A program made the position numbers and the translations under genes. The notes beneath the pieces were generated by a model. It saw only the letters and a list, made by a program, of their open reading frames with translations. It ran no database searches and was not told where the DNA came from. Below, one piece after another: positions 43,200-52,275 of a stretch of 64,000 nucleotides of DNA. Each line of letters starts with the position of its first letter. Position 1 is the first letter of the stretch. The DNA is from Clostridiaceae bacterium (lineage in GTDB: Bacteria > Bacillota_I > Bacilli_A > Erysipelotrichales > Coprobacillaceae), in assembly GCA_902363625.1 (NCBI GenBank), contig CABJAS010000010.1, positions 1 through 64,000 of the forward strand, given 5' to 3'.

Positions 43200-44627
43200 T
43201 TACTTAACTGCAACCACTAAGTTTAAGAAATTAGTAGAACCAACTTGTCCAGGGTTTCCACCTGTAACTAAGATTTTTTCTCCAGCTTCTACACCAAATT
43301 CTTTTGCTAATTCGATAGCATAAGGCACCATGTTTTCAACTTTTGTAACAGGTTCACAAACAATCGCATGAACTCCCCAGTTGATTGCTAAACGTTTCAT
43401 TGTCATTACATGAGGTGTTGCCGCTAAAATTGGACAGCTAGGTCTGAATCTTGAGATTCTTTGAGCTGTACGTCCTGATTCAGTAAAAGCTACGATAGCT
43501 GCTACATTGAATTTGTTAGCAATTTCAGTTACTGACATGCAGATTGCTTCATCAGAATCATCATGTTTTGCAGTTCTTTCCGCTTTTCTGAATAATGATC
43601 CATGATCTAAAGCAGTTTCTGTTTTCATTGCTACTTTAGCCATAGTCTGAACAGCTTCTAATGGGTAATTCCCTTGAGCAGATTCTCCAGATAACATAAC
43701 GGCATCACTACCATCAAAGATTGCATTGGCAACATCTGATACTTCTGCACGTGTTGGTCTTGGATTCATTTGCATACTTTCTAACATTTGAGTAGCTGTA
43801 ATAACCACTTTACCAACAGCGTTACATTTTTTGATTAATTCTTTTTGGATCAATGGTACATCTTCAGCAGGAACTTCTACTCCAAGGTCACCACGGGCAA
43901 CCATGATTCCATCAGCTACTTCTAAGATTTCATCCATGTTTTCAACACCTTCGCTGTTTTCGATCTTAGCGATGATTTGAACGTCAGGACGTCCGTTTTT
44001 GTCTAATAATGCTCTTACTTGTTTCACATCATCAGCACGTCTTACAAATGAAGCCGCTACATAGTTGATTCCTTGTTCACATCCGAAAGTGATATCGCTG
44101 ATATCTTTTTCAGATAAGTAATCAAATCCTAATTTGATTCCCGGAACATTGATTCCACGTTTGTTTTTAACTGCTCCGTCATTTAAACAAGTTGTTACAA
44201 TGTCTTTTCCTTCTACTTTTTCAACACGTAATTCAACTTGTCCATCATTTACTAAGATAATTCCACCAGGGATAACATCTTGGTATAAGCCTTTGTAAGA
44301 AATTGAGAAACGATCACTTGTTCCTTCAATATCTTCAAAACATACAATAGAAGTTTGACCTTTTTTGAATTGAGCTACGCCACCTTCGAAATCTCCCGTT
44401 CTGATTTCTGGTCCTTTTGTATCTAATAAAATAGCACATTCTTTTCCAGTTTCAGCCTTAATTGCTTTAACAGTTTTAATACGTCCGCCATGTTCTTCGA
44501 AATCTCCATGTGAGAAGTTTAAACGCATAACGTTCATCCCAGCATCGATTAAGCTTTCTAAAATTTCTCTTGGTTCTGAAGCAGGACCAATCGTACATAC
44601 CATTTTAGTCTTTTTAATAGGTTGCAT
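43200..44627 (-). CDS. pyk: Pyruvate kinase
   Basis: 475 residues, the short form without the extra C-terminal PEP-utiliser domain of Bacillus. Makes pyruvate and ATP from PEP. Seen: MVCTIGPASEPREILESLIDAGMNVMRLNFSHGDFEEH, LLDTKGPEIRTGDF, the catalytic Lys in IIAKIENSEGVENMDEIL, VARGDLGVEVPAEDVPLIQK and ITATQMLESMQMNPRPTRAEVSDVANAI. It is 31 bp downstream of pfkA; the two form a glycolytic operon. Confidence 0.97.
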   Translation of the reverse strand: MQPIKKTKMVCTIGPASEPREILESLIDAGMNVMRLNFSHGDFEEHGGRIKTVKAIKAETGKECAILLDTKGPEIRTGDFEGGVAQFKKGQTSIVCFEDIEGTSDRFSISYKGLYQDVIPGGIILVNDGQVELRVEKVEGKDIVTTCLNDGAVKNKRGINVPGIKLGFDYLSEKDISDITFGCEQGINYVAASFVRRADDVKQVRALLDKNGRPDVQIIAKIENSEGVENMDEILEVADGIMVARGDLGVEVPAEDVPLIQKELIKKCNAVGKVVITATQMLESMQMNPRPTRAEVSDVANAIFDGSDAVMLSGESAQGNYPLEAVQTMAKVAMKTETALDHGSLFRKAERTAKHDDSDEAICMSVTEIANKFNVAAIVAFTESGRTAQRISRFRPSCPILAATPHVMTMKRLAINWGVHAIVCEPVTKVENMVPYAIELAKEFGVEAGEKILVTGGNPGQVGSTNFLNLVVAVK

Positions 44628-44658
44628 TTCTTTTTCTCCTTTTTATTTTAACTTTATA

Positions 44659-45612
44659 TTAACGAAGTTTCTGATATTCTTCGTGAATATACGAATTGTG
44701 ATAGTTTTCGCTTAACGCTTTTTCTATCGGTAATAACACGATCATTTCATCTTTTAAGCAAGTGCATTCTCCACTGTGTCCGTCATTTAAAGCATCGACA
44801 GCATATAAACCGCAGCGAGCTGCCAGCAAACGATCACGCGCACTTGGATTGCCTCCTCTTTGAAGGTAGCCAAGAACACTGCCGCGGCATTCAATTCCGG
44901 ATAATTTTTCCAGACGCGCCGCCAGCTCATGCACATTTAATACATTTTCACTGATCATGATCATACATTCATCTTTACGTTTTATCGAATCAATAACAAG
45001 ATCTTTTAATGCCATTTCATCTATTTTTGTCTCTGCCGTAATCACAGCATCGACATTCCCTGAAATTGCCCCATATACAGCAAGATCACTGCAATGGCGT
45101 CCCATTACTTCTACAAGCAGACAGCGCTCGTGACTGCGAATCGTATCTTTCAACTGATCGATGCAATGCACGATTGTATTAAACGCACTGTCAAAGCCAA
45201 TCGTAAACTGGGTTCCAGATATATCGTTATCAATAGTTCCCGGTACACCAATAGTTGGCATCCCTGCTTTAGATAAAGCAAGAGCACCTAAATAGCTGCC
45301 ATCACCGCCAATCACAATAATACCGTCAATCCCCGCTTCACGGGCTTTTTGAGCAGCCGCTTCCACATACTTCGCTTGTTTAAATTCTATAAAACGTGAA
45401 GATTTTAGAATTGTTCCCCCCATTGAGGCACTTTGACTTGTTTTGTCACTATGTAGTTTCACAAAATGTCCTTCGTACAATCCTTTAAAACCGCCAATCA
45501 CTCCAACCGGCTCAATGTTTAAATTCGCACATCGAAGACATATTGCGTGGATGACACTATTCATTCCCGGAGCATCTCCGCCGGAAGTTAAAACTGCCAC
45601 TTTTTTCATCAT
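44659..45612 (-). CDS. pfkA: 6-phosphofructokinase
   Basis: 317 residues, ATP-dependent phosphofructokinase, committed step of glycolysis. Signatures: VAVLTSGGDAPGMNSVI, VIGGDGSYLGA, PGTIDNDISGTQFTIGFDSA with the catalytic Asp, EVMGRHCSDLA and LGYLQRGGNPSARDRLL. First gene of the pfkA-pyk operon. A strong promoter lies just upstream. Confidence 0.96.
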   Translation of the reverse strand: MMKKVAVLTSGGDAPGMNSVIHAICLRCANLNIEPVGVIGGFKGLYEGHFVKLHSDKTSQSASMGGTILKSSRFIEFKQAKYVEAAAQKAREAGIDGIIVIGGDGSYLGALALSKAGMPTIGVPGTIDNDISGTQFTIGFDSAFNTIVHCIDQLKDTIRSHERCLLVEVMGRHCSDLAVYGAISGNVDAVITAETKIDEMALKDLVIDSIKRKDECMIMISENVLNVHELAARLEKLSGIECRGSVLGYLQRGGNPSARDRLLAARCGLYAVDALNDGHSGECTCLKDEMIVLLPIEKALSENYHNSYIHEEYQKLR

Positions 45613-45647
45613 ATGTTCACCTCATTAAGTTCTACAATCCCTCTGAT

Positions 45648-45675
45648 ATTTTATCATGATTTTTCTATTTTTCAA
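45648..45675 (-). promoter_or_regulatory. Promoter of pfkA-pyk
   Basis: Minus strand TTGAAA (45670-45675), 16 bp, TAAAAT (45648-45653) with TG one base before the -10. Confidence 0.7.
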
Positions 45676-45691
45676 CATCTAAATAATAATT

Positions 45692-46591
45692 TCACATATT
45701 AAATTTAGCTGATTTTAACTCCATAATCATGCTAACCGCTTTCATTTTTTCAATTAATCGCTCTACTTTAATTGTATCCCCTTTTTGCTTAGATAAAACA
45801 TAATATTTTTTTAATTCATCTAAACTGTAGACACTTGTAAAAAAGGTTGGCAGTTTTCTTAAAGCACGTTCATTAATAATGGCACTCAATACTTCATCAC
45901 GAGACCATGCAGTAACATTTTCACCACCGATATCGTCCAATACTAAAACATCGACGCTTTTTAACTGATGCATAAGATCTGATTTCCCATCATTATAGGA
46001 AAACTGTTCTTTTAATTCAGCGATCAGTCCCGGCACATTGACAAAACCACAAGGAATCTTCTTTAAAGCTAATCGATAAATTAAAGCTGCCATGATAGTT
46101 GTCTTTCCATTTTGAATCGGTCCGTATAAGTACAGTCCCTTGTTTCCTAAATTTAAAGCCAGCTTCTGACAAACCAACAGCACATCCTTTCGTCCCGTCA
46201 ATTCCAATTCATCCAATGGGATATCAAAAATTGATTTAGGCATATTGCAGGGTGCAATCAGATCCAAGGTATTGCGTTTAAGCTGACGTACTGCCTCTTT
46301 AGCACATGGATGCATACTCAATGCCACACGCTGATTTTCAAACTGCAGTGACATTTGATAGCCAAGTGTATTTTTAGGACACTGCTCAATACCGGGACAA
46401 TGACGGCATACTTCCTTATCTTCATAATAATTGATTAATTCGATCCAGTAATCATCCATCATGCTTCTTTTTAACTGATATGTCTGCATAAATGACTGAA
46501 TGAAAGGATCTTGACATAAGGCATCTAAGTTTTCTTTTTTCATCCTGTTAATTTCACTGGGCAGTTTTACTGCCTCACTTAATTTTTTCAT
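45692..46591 (-). CDS. dnaI: Primosomal helicase loader DnaI
   Basis: 299-residue AAA+ protein that loads the replicative helicase. An N-terminal regulatory part contains a Cys-rich zinc-type motif (CRHCPGIEQCPKNT). The AAA+ domain has Walker A GPIQNGKTT near 157, Walker B VLVLDDIGGE and sensor FFTSVYSLDEL. The Walker A retains GxxxxGKT although the fifth residue is Asn. Last gene of the dnaE-to-dnaI run, 12 bp behind dnaB. Confidence 0.9.
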   Translation of the reverse strand: MKKLSEAVKLPSEINRMKKENLDALCQDPFIQSFMQTYQLKRSMMDDYWIELINYYEDKEVCRHCPGIEQCPKNTLGYQMSLQFENQRVALSMHPCAKEAVRQLKRNTLDLIAPCNMPKSIFDIPLDELELTGRKDVLLVCQKLALNLGNKGLYLYGPIQNGKTTIMAALIYRLALKKIPCGFVNVPGLIAELKEQFSYNDGKSDLMHQLKSVDVLVLDDIGGENVTAWSRDEVLSAIINERALRKLPTFFTSVYSLDELKKYYVLSKQKGDTIKVERLIEKMKAVSMIMELKSAKFNM

Positions 46592-46603
46592 AGGCCCTCC
46601 TTA

Positions 46604-47896
46604 TTAGATACTTTTAAGCAGTGCGCGTAATTCCTCATCTGAAATATCATTTTCTTCCAGCTGCTGATCTTCTTTTACGGCTTGTAGTTTCTTTTCTGCT
46701 TGCTGATCTTTAAACCATTCCGGTGTAATATCCTGATTATTTTTATTTTTATAACGAATGTAGTTTTTAGCTTCCTGCATTGCCTGTTCAACTGTATGAA
46801 TATTCTTACGTTTCCAAGTAGCGCCTATTGATTCAACGAAATCACGTGAAATACGCTCATCATTTTGTGACCATGTCAGTTCCAGCAAAACATTGACGAC
46901 CCCCGGTTCCAGGTTAAGATCGACCATTAGCTTTTCGATAATGGCTAAATCTCTTCGCACTGGCTTTCCTCCCTGCTTCTTTTCAATCAATTTATAAGGC
47001 GACCAGGTTTCCAGCTGCTGAATATGACGTGATTTAGCGTTGTCTGCCTGCTCAGAAGAAGAAAAGTTAATTGGCTGCTGGTGATAGATACGTGTGAAAC
47101 TGCGTGGTGATTCAAGATCATTGTAATCTCTTACCTTTTTAGCTAAAATATCTAAATTAATGCGCTGATGGTCAATCGCATCATAAACAAGCTGTGCCAT
47201 CTGCTGACCACTGATATGATAGGCCAGTCCCAATTGTTTGACTTTTGTTTCAACAGCCGGCGTGATCCATTTTCTTCGCACCTGCAATTCCTGAAGCTGC
47301 CTGTAAAAAAGATCCAAAGGGTAGTCCATCACCGGTGCTTTGCTTTCCTCTTTACGATAATTCCCCTTATATTTTAGGATCTGTGAACCTTCTGTTGAGG
47401 TTTCATCAATAAAGAAAACCTCTTCAAAATTAGCTGTTACTTCATCATAACCGTTCAGATCAATCTCCGGAAGACGGAATAAAAAACGGGTTTTATCATA
47501 CTCTAATGATCCTAAAGTACGATAAAGCAGCACATTCAACAGATCATTTTGAAAGAATTGCTGCGGACTCATCGGCATCAGCAATTCATAAAGATATTTC
47601 GTCATCTCTGATTCATAGCGAATATAGCTTTTTACTAATCCGATTGCTTCCAATTTTTTCATATTCTCTTTAACCTGATGTAAAGACAGTGCGGTGTAAG
47701 AAGAAATGCGGCTATGATTCGATTCAATCGACAGCATTTTCATCACATCGACTTCAGAATATAAATACAGATACAGTCCATATGCTTTTGCCCCAATAAT
47801 AGGCTGATAAAGCTGCGATAAAACACTGTAAGATAAGGGAGACAATTGTCCCATTGCATATACTTGGTAACGATCACAGCTTAATAGTTCTCCCAT
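46604..47896 (-). CDS. dnaB: Replication initiation/membrane attachment protein DnaB
   Basis: 430 residues, the Firmicutes DnaB (not the E. coli helicase), which helps load helicase at the origin with DnaD and DnaI. It has the DnaB/DnaD winged-helix N-terminus (LSSLSYSVLSQLYQPIIGAKAYGLYLYLYSE-type region) and a C-terminal DnaB_2 domain (DLNLEPGVVNVLLELTWSQNDERISRDFVESIGATWKRKNI). Its start overlaps coaE by 16 nt and dnaI follows, the same order as in Bacillus. Confidence 0.9.
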   Translation of the reverse strand: MGELLSCDRYQVYAMGQLSPLSYSVLSQLYQPIIGAKAYGLYLYLYSEVDVMKMLSIESNHSRISSYTALSLHQVKENMKKLEAIGLVKSYIRYESEMTKYLYELLMPMSPQQFFQNDLLNVLLYRTLGSLEYDKTRFLFRLPEIDLNGYDEVTANFEEVFFIDETSTEGSQILKYKGNYRKEESKAPVMDYPLDLFYRQLQELQVRRKWITPAVETKVKQLGLAYHISGQQMAQLVYDAIDHQRINLDILAKKVRDYNDLESPRSFTRIYHQQPINFSSSEQADNAKSRHIQQLETWSPYKLIEKKQGGKPVRRDLAIIEKLMVDLNLEPGVVNVLLELTWSQNDERISRDFVESIGATWKRKNIHTVEQAMQEAKNYIRYKNKNNQDITPEWFKDQQAEKKLQAVKEDQQLEENDISDEELRALLKSI

Positions 47897-48480
47897 GAAA
47901 TATCTCCTTTCTTTAACTCTCGAATAAATTGCTCAACTTGTTTAATCAAATCTTCATAACTTCCATTATTATCAATTATATAATTTGCTTTTTGTTTTTT
48001 TTCAATTAACGGCATTTGTGAATCAACCCGTGCCTTTGCTTCAACAGCAGATAAGACATTTCGTTTTCGCAGACGTTCTAATTGTACCTGTTCATCTACA
48101 TAAACTACCAAAATCCGATCACACAGATATTCTAAGCAGGCTTCATAAAGCAGCGGAATATCTAAAAAAAGCCATTCCTCTTCACAGTTTTCAATTGCTT
48201 CTTTCATCTTATTAATGACATAAGGATGGACAATCGCTTCTAACTGTGCCTGAGCTTTTTTATCATTGAAAATGATGGCTCCTAATTTTGCCCGATCAAT
48301 ATTTCCAGACTCATCCATGCAGTTAAACAATTGACGAACCTGCAAAATGCAGGTCTCATCCATCGTCAGTGCTTCTTTTGACAGCTGATCGGCATCCACC
48401 ACAAAAAAACCATTTTGTTTTAAATATTGACTGACTGTACTCTTTCCTGATGCGATCCCGCCGGTAATTCCTATAATCAT
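47881..48480 (-). CDS. coaE: Dephospho-CoA kinase
   Basis: 199 residues; adds the 3' phosphate to dephospho-CoA, the last step of CoA synthesis. P-loop GITGGIASGKST at 4-15, DADQLSKEA, FLDIPLLYEACLEYLCDRILVVYVDE and the lid LERLRKRN. It precedes dnaB, as in many Bacilli. Start follows GGTGGTGAG. Confidence 0.95.
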   Translation of the reverse strand: MIIGITGGIASGKSTVSQYLKQNGFFVVDADQLSKEALTMDETCILQVRQLFNCMDESGNIDRAKLGAIIFNDKKAQAQLEAIVHPYVINKMKEAIENCEEEWLFLDIPLLYEACLEYLCDRILVVYVDEQVQLERLRKRNVLSAVEAKARVDSQMPLIEKKQKANYIIDNNGSYEDLIKQVEQFIRELKKGDISWENY

Positions 48481-48501
48481 CTTCTCACCACCATTTTCTA
48501 C

Positions 48502-48530
48502 ATTATAAACAAATTCTTCTCTGCACGCAA
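48502..48530 (-). promoter_or_regulatory. Promoter of coaE-dnaB-dnaI
   Basis: Minus strand TTGCGT (48525-48530), 17 bp, TATAAT (48502-48507), close to the coaE start. Confidence 0.65.
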
Positions 48531-48539
48531 TTCTTCATC

Positions 48540-48600
48540 ATAAAAAAACAAAGTTGATCCAATTATGAATATTCAGCTAAATTTATCAACTCTCTTTAAA
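48540..48600 (-). terminator. Orphan terminator-like hairpin
   Basis: Minus-strand GTTGAT...ATCAAC stem, with an AATT/AATT inner part, followed by TTTGTTTTTTT. No minus-strand gene ends here (mutM has its own terminator). It may end a short antisense RNA or be a fossil. Confidence 0.4.
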
Positions 48601-48624
48601 ACAATATCTTCCCCTCATAAAAAG

Positions 48625-48633
48625 TGCTATAAT
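48625..48633 (+). promoter_or_regulatory. Extended -10 promoter of the 26-codon ORF
   Basis: TGCTATAAT, opposite to the surrounding genes. Confidence 0.5.
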
Positions 48634-48659
48634 AGTATATTATCGAGGGGGTAAATATC

Positions 48660-48740
48660 ATGGATCAGCAGACTGCAAGATTGTCCAAAGATTTAGAATA
48701 CCAGTATTTAATGGAGGAGCTTTTCTTATTCATAATGTGA
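48660..48740 (+). CDS. Micro-ORF or gene remnant, 26 residues
   Basis: ATG 48660 has a strong GAGGGGG site and an extended -10 30 bp upstream. The peptide (MDQQTARLSKDLEYQYLMEE...) is charged, then hydrophobic (LFLFIM), and ends at TGA 48740. A one-base shift near GGAGGAG would let the frame continue as GAFLIHNVISPYSTFLLS, so it may be the start of a frameshifted gene. It lies alone on the plus strand in a 360-bp gap. Not recognised. Confidence 0.4.
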   Translation: MDQQTARLSKDLEYQYLMEELFLFIM

Positions 48741-48810
48741 TTTCTCCATACTCTACATTCCTCCTCAGTTGACTTTCATCACTTAGATTTATGCCGTGCC
48801 TAGTATACAC

Positions 48811-48839
48811 AAATAAAGGAATCCGTTCGTGGATTCCTT
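48811..48839 (-). terminator. Terminator of dnaE-polA-mutM
   Basis: Minus-strand AAGGAATCC-ACGAAC-GGATTCCTT then TATTTG, abutting the mutM stop. Confidence 0.8.
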
Positions 48840-49658
48840 TTATCTTTTCTTACGCTGACATTTCTTACAATAGTACGTCCCACGTCCTCCTACTTGGATT
48901 TTTTCAATCGGACTGCCACAGATTGGGCAAGGCTCTCCCTTTTTGCCATGAACATTTAAACGTACCTGAAACAAGCCATCAATGCCATTTGCGCTAAAGG
49001 TATGAATGGTCGTTCCACCTTGAGCAATTGCTTCATTTAGCACCTCAATGGAAATTGACACTAATTCTTTAACTCGTTTTAATGTCAGACGATTAGCGGG
49101 AGCAGTAGGGTTTATCTTCATTCTAAAACAAATCTCATTTGCATAGATATTGCCAATGCCTAAGATAACGGACTGATCAAGCAAAACTTCTTTAATCGGT
49201 CTCCCGGTTTTTTTAAGAAGCTGATATAAATTCTTAGGATCAATATCAAAGGGTTCTTTGCCTAGCTTTACAAGGGGAAGCTCATTTTTGTAATGATGAA
49301 CATCAACAAGCTTCATACGCCCAAATTTACGTGTATCATAATAGCGCAGATCCAGATCGTCATTTAAATGAAAGATTACATGGCAATGCTTTGTATAGGG
49401 TGTTTCTTTAGAAACGATATAATATTTTCCTTCCATTCTCAAATGAGAGATAAAGGCATCATTTTCCAAGACAAAGATCAAATACTTGCCAACACGATCA
49501 ATATCAATGATTTTTTGATGTGTGACTTGCTGGATAAACAGTTCGGTTTCATCTTCAATGATGGGGGCATAAAGGACTTCAATCGATTCAATCGTTCGAT
49601 TAATGAGAGGTCCCTGCAAGGTTCTTCGGATCGTTTCAACTTCTGGTAATTCTGGCAT
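48840..49658 (-). CDS. mutM: Formamidopyrimidine-DNA glycosylase
   Basis: 272 residues; removes 8-oxoguanine and formamidopyrimidines and nicks the strand. N-terminal PELPEVETIRR with the catalytic Pro2-Glu3, LRMEGKYYI, the helix-two-turn-helix near LLDQSVILGIGNIYANEI, and a C-terminal zinc finger CPICGSPIEKIQVGGRGTYYCKKC. The ATG follows AGGTGAACA, which overlaps the polA stop, so translation is coupled with polA. Confidence 0.96.
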   Translation of the reverse strand: MPELPEVETIRRTLQGPLINRTIESIEVLYAPIIEDETELFIQQVTHQKIIDIDRVGKYLIFVLENDAFISHLRMEGKYYIVSKETPYTKHCHVIFHLNDDLDLRYYDTRKFGRMKLVDVHHYKNELPLVKLGKEPFDIDPKNLYQLLKKTGRPIKEVLLDQSVILGIGNIYANEICFRMKINPTAPANRLTLKRVKELVSISIEVLNEAIAQGGTTIHTFSANGIDGLFQVRLNVHGKKGEPCPICGSPIEKIQVGGRGTYYCKKCQRKKR

Positions 49659-49665
49659 TGTTCAC

Positions 49666-52263
49666 CTATTTTAATTCGTACCAAGATTTACCGTAAGCCC
49701 CGTCCGCTTTTAGTTTCACTCTCAGTTCAACTGCACTTTCCATGCATTCTTTGATTAGCCCCATCATCACTTCTAATTCCTCTTTTTTAACGTCAAAGAT
49801 CAATTCATCATGTACCTGAAGAATCATTTTCGATTTCAGCTGTTTTGCTTTCATAGCCTCATCGACTTTAATCATCGCCAATTTTAAGATATCGGCTCCG
49901 CTTCCTTGAATTGGTGAATTCATCGCTAAGCGTTTTCCTAATTCACGTACCATGTAGTTTTTCTCATTAATTTCTTTAATATAACGTTTACGATTTAAAA
50001 TAGTCGCTACATAACCATTTTCCTTACAAAATTCAATTTCTTTATCCATAAATTCCTTGATTCCCGGATAAGTCGCAAAATATTTTTGGATAAACTCTTT
50101 AGCGACATTGACCGGTACTCCGATTTGCTCGGATAAACCAAAGTCACTCATACCGTAAATGATTCCAAAGTTGATTGCTTTCGCTTGACGACGCATATTG
50201 CTGTCAACTTCGCTCACATCAAAGATATCCTGAGCGGTTTTGGTATGGATATCCATGTCATCATTAAATGCATCAATCAATGCGGGAACATTTGCCATAT
50301 GTGCCAACACTCTCAATTCAATCTGTGAATAGTCAAATGACACAATATAATCAAAAGACGGGATAAAGGCTTTACGAATCATTCGCCCTTCTTCACTGCG
50401 GATCGGAATATTTTGTAAATTAGGATCGGTCGAAGATAAGCGTCCGGTTTGAGTCAGCGCCTGATTATACATTGTATGAATCTTGCCATCCATAAAAATT
50501 TGCTCCTGCAGTCCAACGATATAAGTAGAATATAATTTGGTTATCGCGCGATATTTTAATACTTTATCAATGATCGGATGAATCGGTGCTAATTTTTCCA
50601 GTACATCAACAGATGTTGAATATCCGGTTTTTGTTTTCTTGCCATAAGGCAGCTGTAGTTTTTCAAATAAGATTTCTCCTAATTGCTTCGGTGACGCAAT
50701 ATTAAACTCCACACCTGCCAGCAAATGAATTTCCTTTTCTAATTGTTGGATTGTCTCGTTGAAATCCTTTTCCATATCTTTTAAAGACTGACGATCCACT
50801 TTCACTCCGGTAAACTCCATGTCCGCTAAAATATATGCGACTGGCAGTTCTAAATTATAATAGAGATCATACTGTTCCTGTTCACGCAGCTGTTCTTCAA
50901 CGTGAGCCTTAATCTCATAGATTCCTTTTGCGATCTTTCCATAGTACTGTGTCAAAATATCATTATCTGGAACTTTTCTTTTGGCTCCTTTGCCAAAGAT
51001 TTCCTCACTAAATGGCAGTGAATGGTCACCATGGAAATCCATTACTAATTTAATTTCATCCTTTAGACTTGGGTTAAGAATATAACTAGATAACTGCAAG
51101 TCAAAATCAAATCCATTAATTTCAATACCGTTCCATTTAGAAGCAATCATGCATTTTTTAATATCATAACCATATTTTTTGATAGCAGGATCTTTTAATG
51201 CTTTCTTGAAGCTTTCATCAGCTAAGGCATCTTCATAACTGATGTAGCCGCAGAAATCTTTATGATAGACACCATACCCTAAAACGATGCTTTTATGATA
51301 ATTGTGATCATAAACAGCGACACTTAAAGCAAAATCCTTGGTCAATAGTGGCATCACCGTTACTTGTTTCATGATTGTCTCACTTTGATCAGGTACAACC
51401 GTAGATATCTTTCTTAATAAAGTATTCATTTCATACTCTCGGCAAAAAGCAGATAAGACCTCTGTATCAAAACCATTATTACGATATTGCTCAAAATCAA
51501 TCTCCATCGGTACATCTGTTTTGATAGTGGCAATCTTTTTTGATAAGAAAGCATCTTCGATCTGATCACGAATCTTTTCTCCGAGCTTGCCTTTAATCTC
51601 ATCGGCATGTTCTGCCATGTTTTCAATACTTTCAAACTGGGTCAGCAGCTTTACCGCTGTTTTTTCCCCTACTCCTTTGATTCCCGGAATATTATCGGCA
51701 GTATCACCCATGAGTCCTAAGAAATCTTTGAATTGATCAGGTCGAATTCCATATTTTTCAAACACAGTTTCCGGTGTCATCTCGACCATCTCGGAAACAC
51801 CTGTTGTATTACGTAAAACCGTCGTGTTATCATCTACCAGCTGCATCATATCTTTATCCTTAGTGACAATATCGACATGAATGCCTTTCTTCTTTGCTTC
51901 AACAGAAAGGGTACCAATAATATCATCGGCTTCATATCCTTCAATTTCTTGATAGATGATGCCGCGAGCCTTTAAATAATCTCTGGCAATCGGGAACTGA
52001 CAAATCAATTCTTCATCGGTCTCTTTACGTGTTCCTTTATAGTCCCCCATCAGTTCATTTCGGAAGGTTTTCTTTCCATAATCAAAGGCTACAAATACAT
52101 AATCCGGTGCTGACTGCATCAGTTTTTCGATCATGTTGGCAAACCCGGATACCGCATTCATCGGTACGCCATGACTGGTTCGCATAAAATTTCCTGTATA
52201 GGCAGTGGCATGGTAGGCACTATATAAAAGGGAGTTCCCATCGATTAAAACAATTTTTTCCAT
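49666..52263 (-). CDS. polA: DNA polymerase I
   Basis: 865 residues. 5'-3' exonuclease domain (about 1-300): LIDGNSLLYSAYHA, VFVAFDYGKKTFR, GYEADDIIGTLS, LMGDTADNIPGIKGVGEKTA. The middle 3'-5' domain has lost the DxE metal ligands, as in Bacillus PolA, so proofreading is unlikely. The polymerase domain has SFDYSQIELRVLAH, RRQAKAINFGIIYGMSDFGLS and LQVHDELIFDV. It works in Okazaki maturation and repair. It is 12 bp downstream of dnaE. Confidence 0.96.
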   Translation of the reverse strand: MEKIVLIDGNSLLYSAYHATAYTGNFMRTSHGVPMNAVSGFANMIEKLMQSAPDYVFVAFDYGKKTFRNELMGDYKGTRKETDEELICQFPIARDYLKARGIIYQEIEGYEADDIIGTLSVEAKKKGIHVDIVTKDKDMMQLVDDNTTVLRNTTGVSEMVEMTPETVFEKYGIRPDQFKDFLGLMGDTADNIPGIKGVGEKTAVKLLTQFESIENMAEHADEIKGKLGEKIRDQIEDAFLSKKIATIKTDVPMEIDFEQYRNNGFDTEVLSAFCREYEMNTLLRKISTVVPDQSETIMKQVTVMPLLTKDFALSVAVYDHNYHKSIVLGYGVYHKDFCGYISYEDALADESFKKALKDPAIKKYGYDIKKCMIASKWNGIEINGFDFDLQLSSYILNPSLKDEIKLVMDFHGDHSLPFSEEIFGKGAKRKVPDNDILTQYYGKIAKGIYEIKAHVEEQLREQEQYDLYYNLELPVAYILADMEFTGVKVDRQSLKDMEKDFNETIQQLEKEIHLLAGVEFNIASPKQLGEILFEKLQLPYGKKTKTGYSTSVDVLEKLAPIHPIIDKVLKYRAITKLYSTYIVGLQEQIFMDGKIHTMYNQALTQTGRLSSTDPNLQNIPIRSEEGRMIRKAFIPSFDYIVSFDYSQIELRVLAHMANVPALIDAFNDDMDIHTKTAQDIFDVSEVDSNMRRQAKAINFGIIYGMSDFGLSEQIGVPVNVAKEFIQKYFATYPGIKEFMDKEIEFCKENGYVATILNRKRYIKEINEKNYMVRELGKRLAMNSPIQGSGADILKLAMIKVDEAMKAKQLKSKMILQVHDELIFDVKKEELEVMMGLIKECMESAVELRVKLKADGAYGKSWYELK

Positions 52264-52275
52264 ATTGATTCCTTT

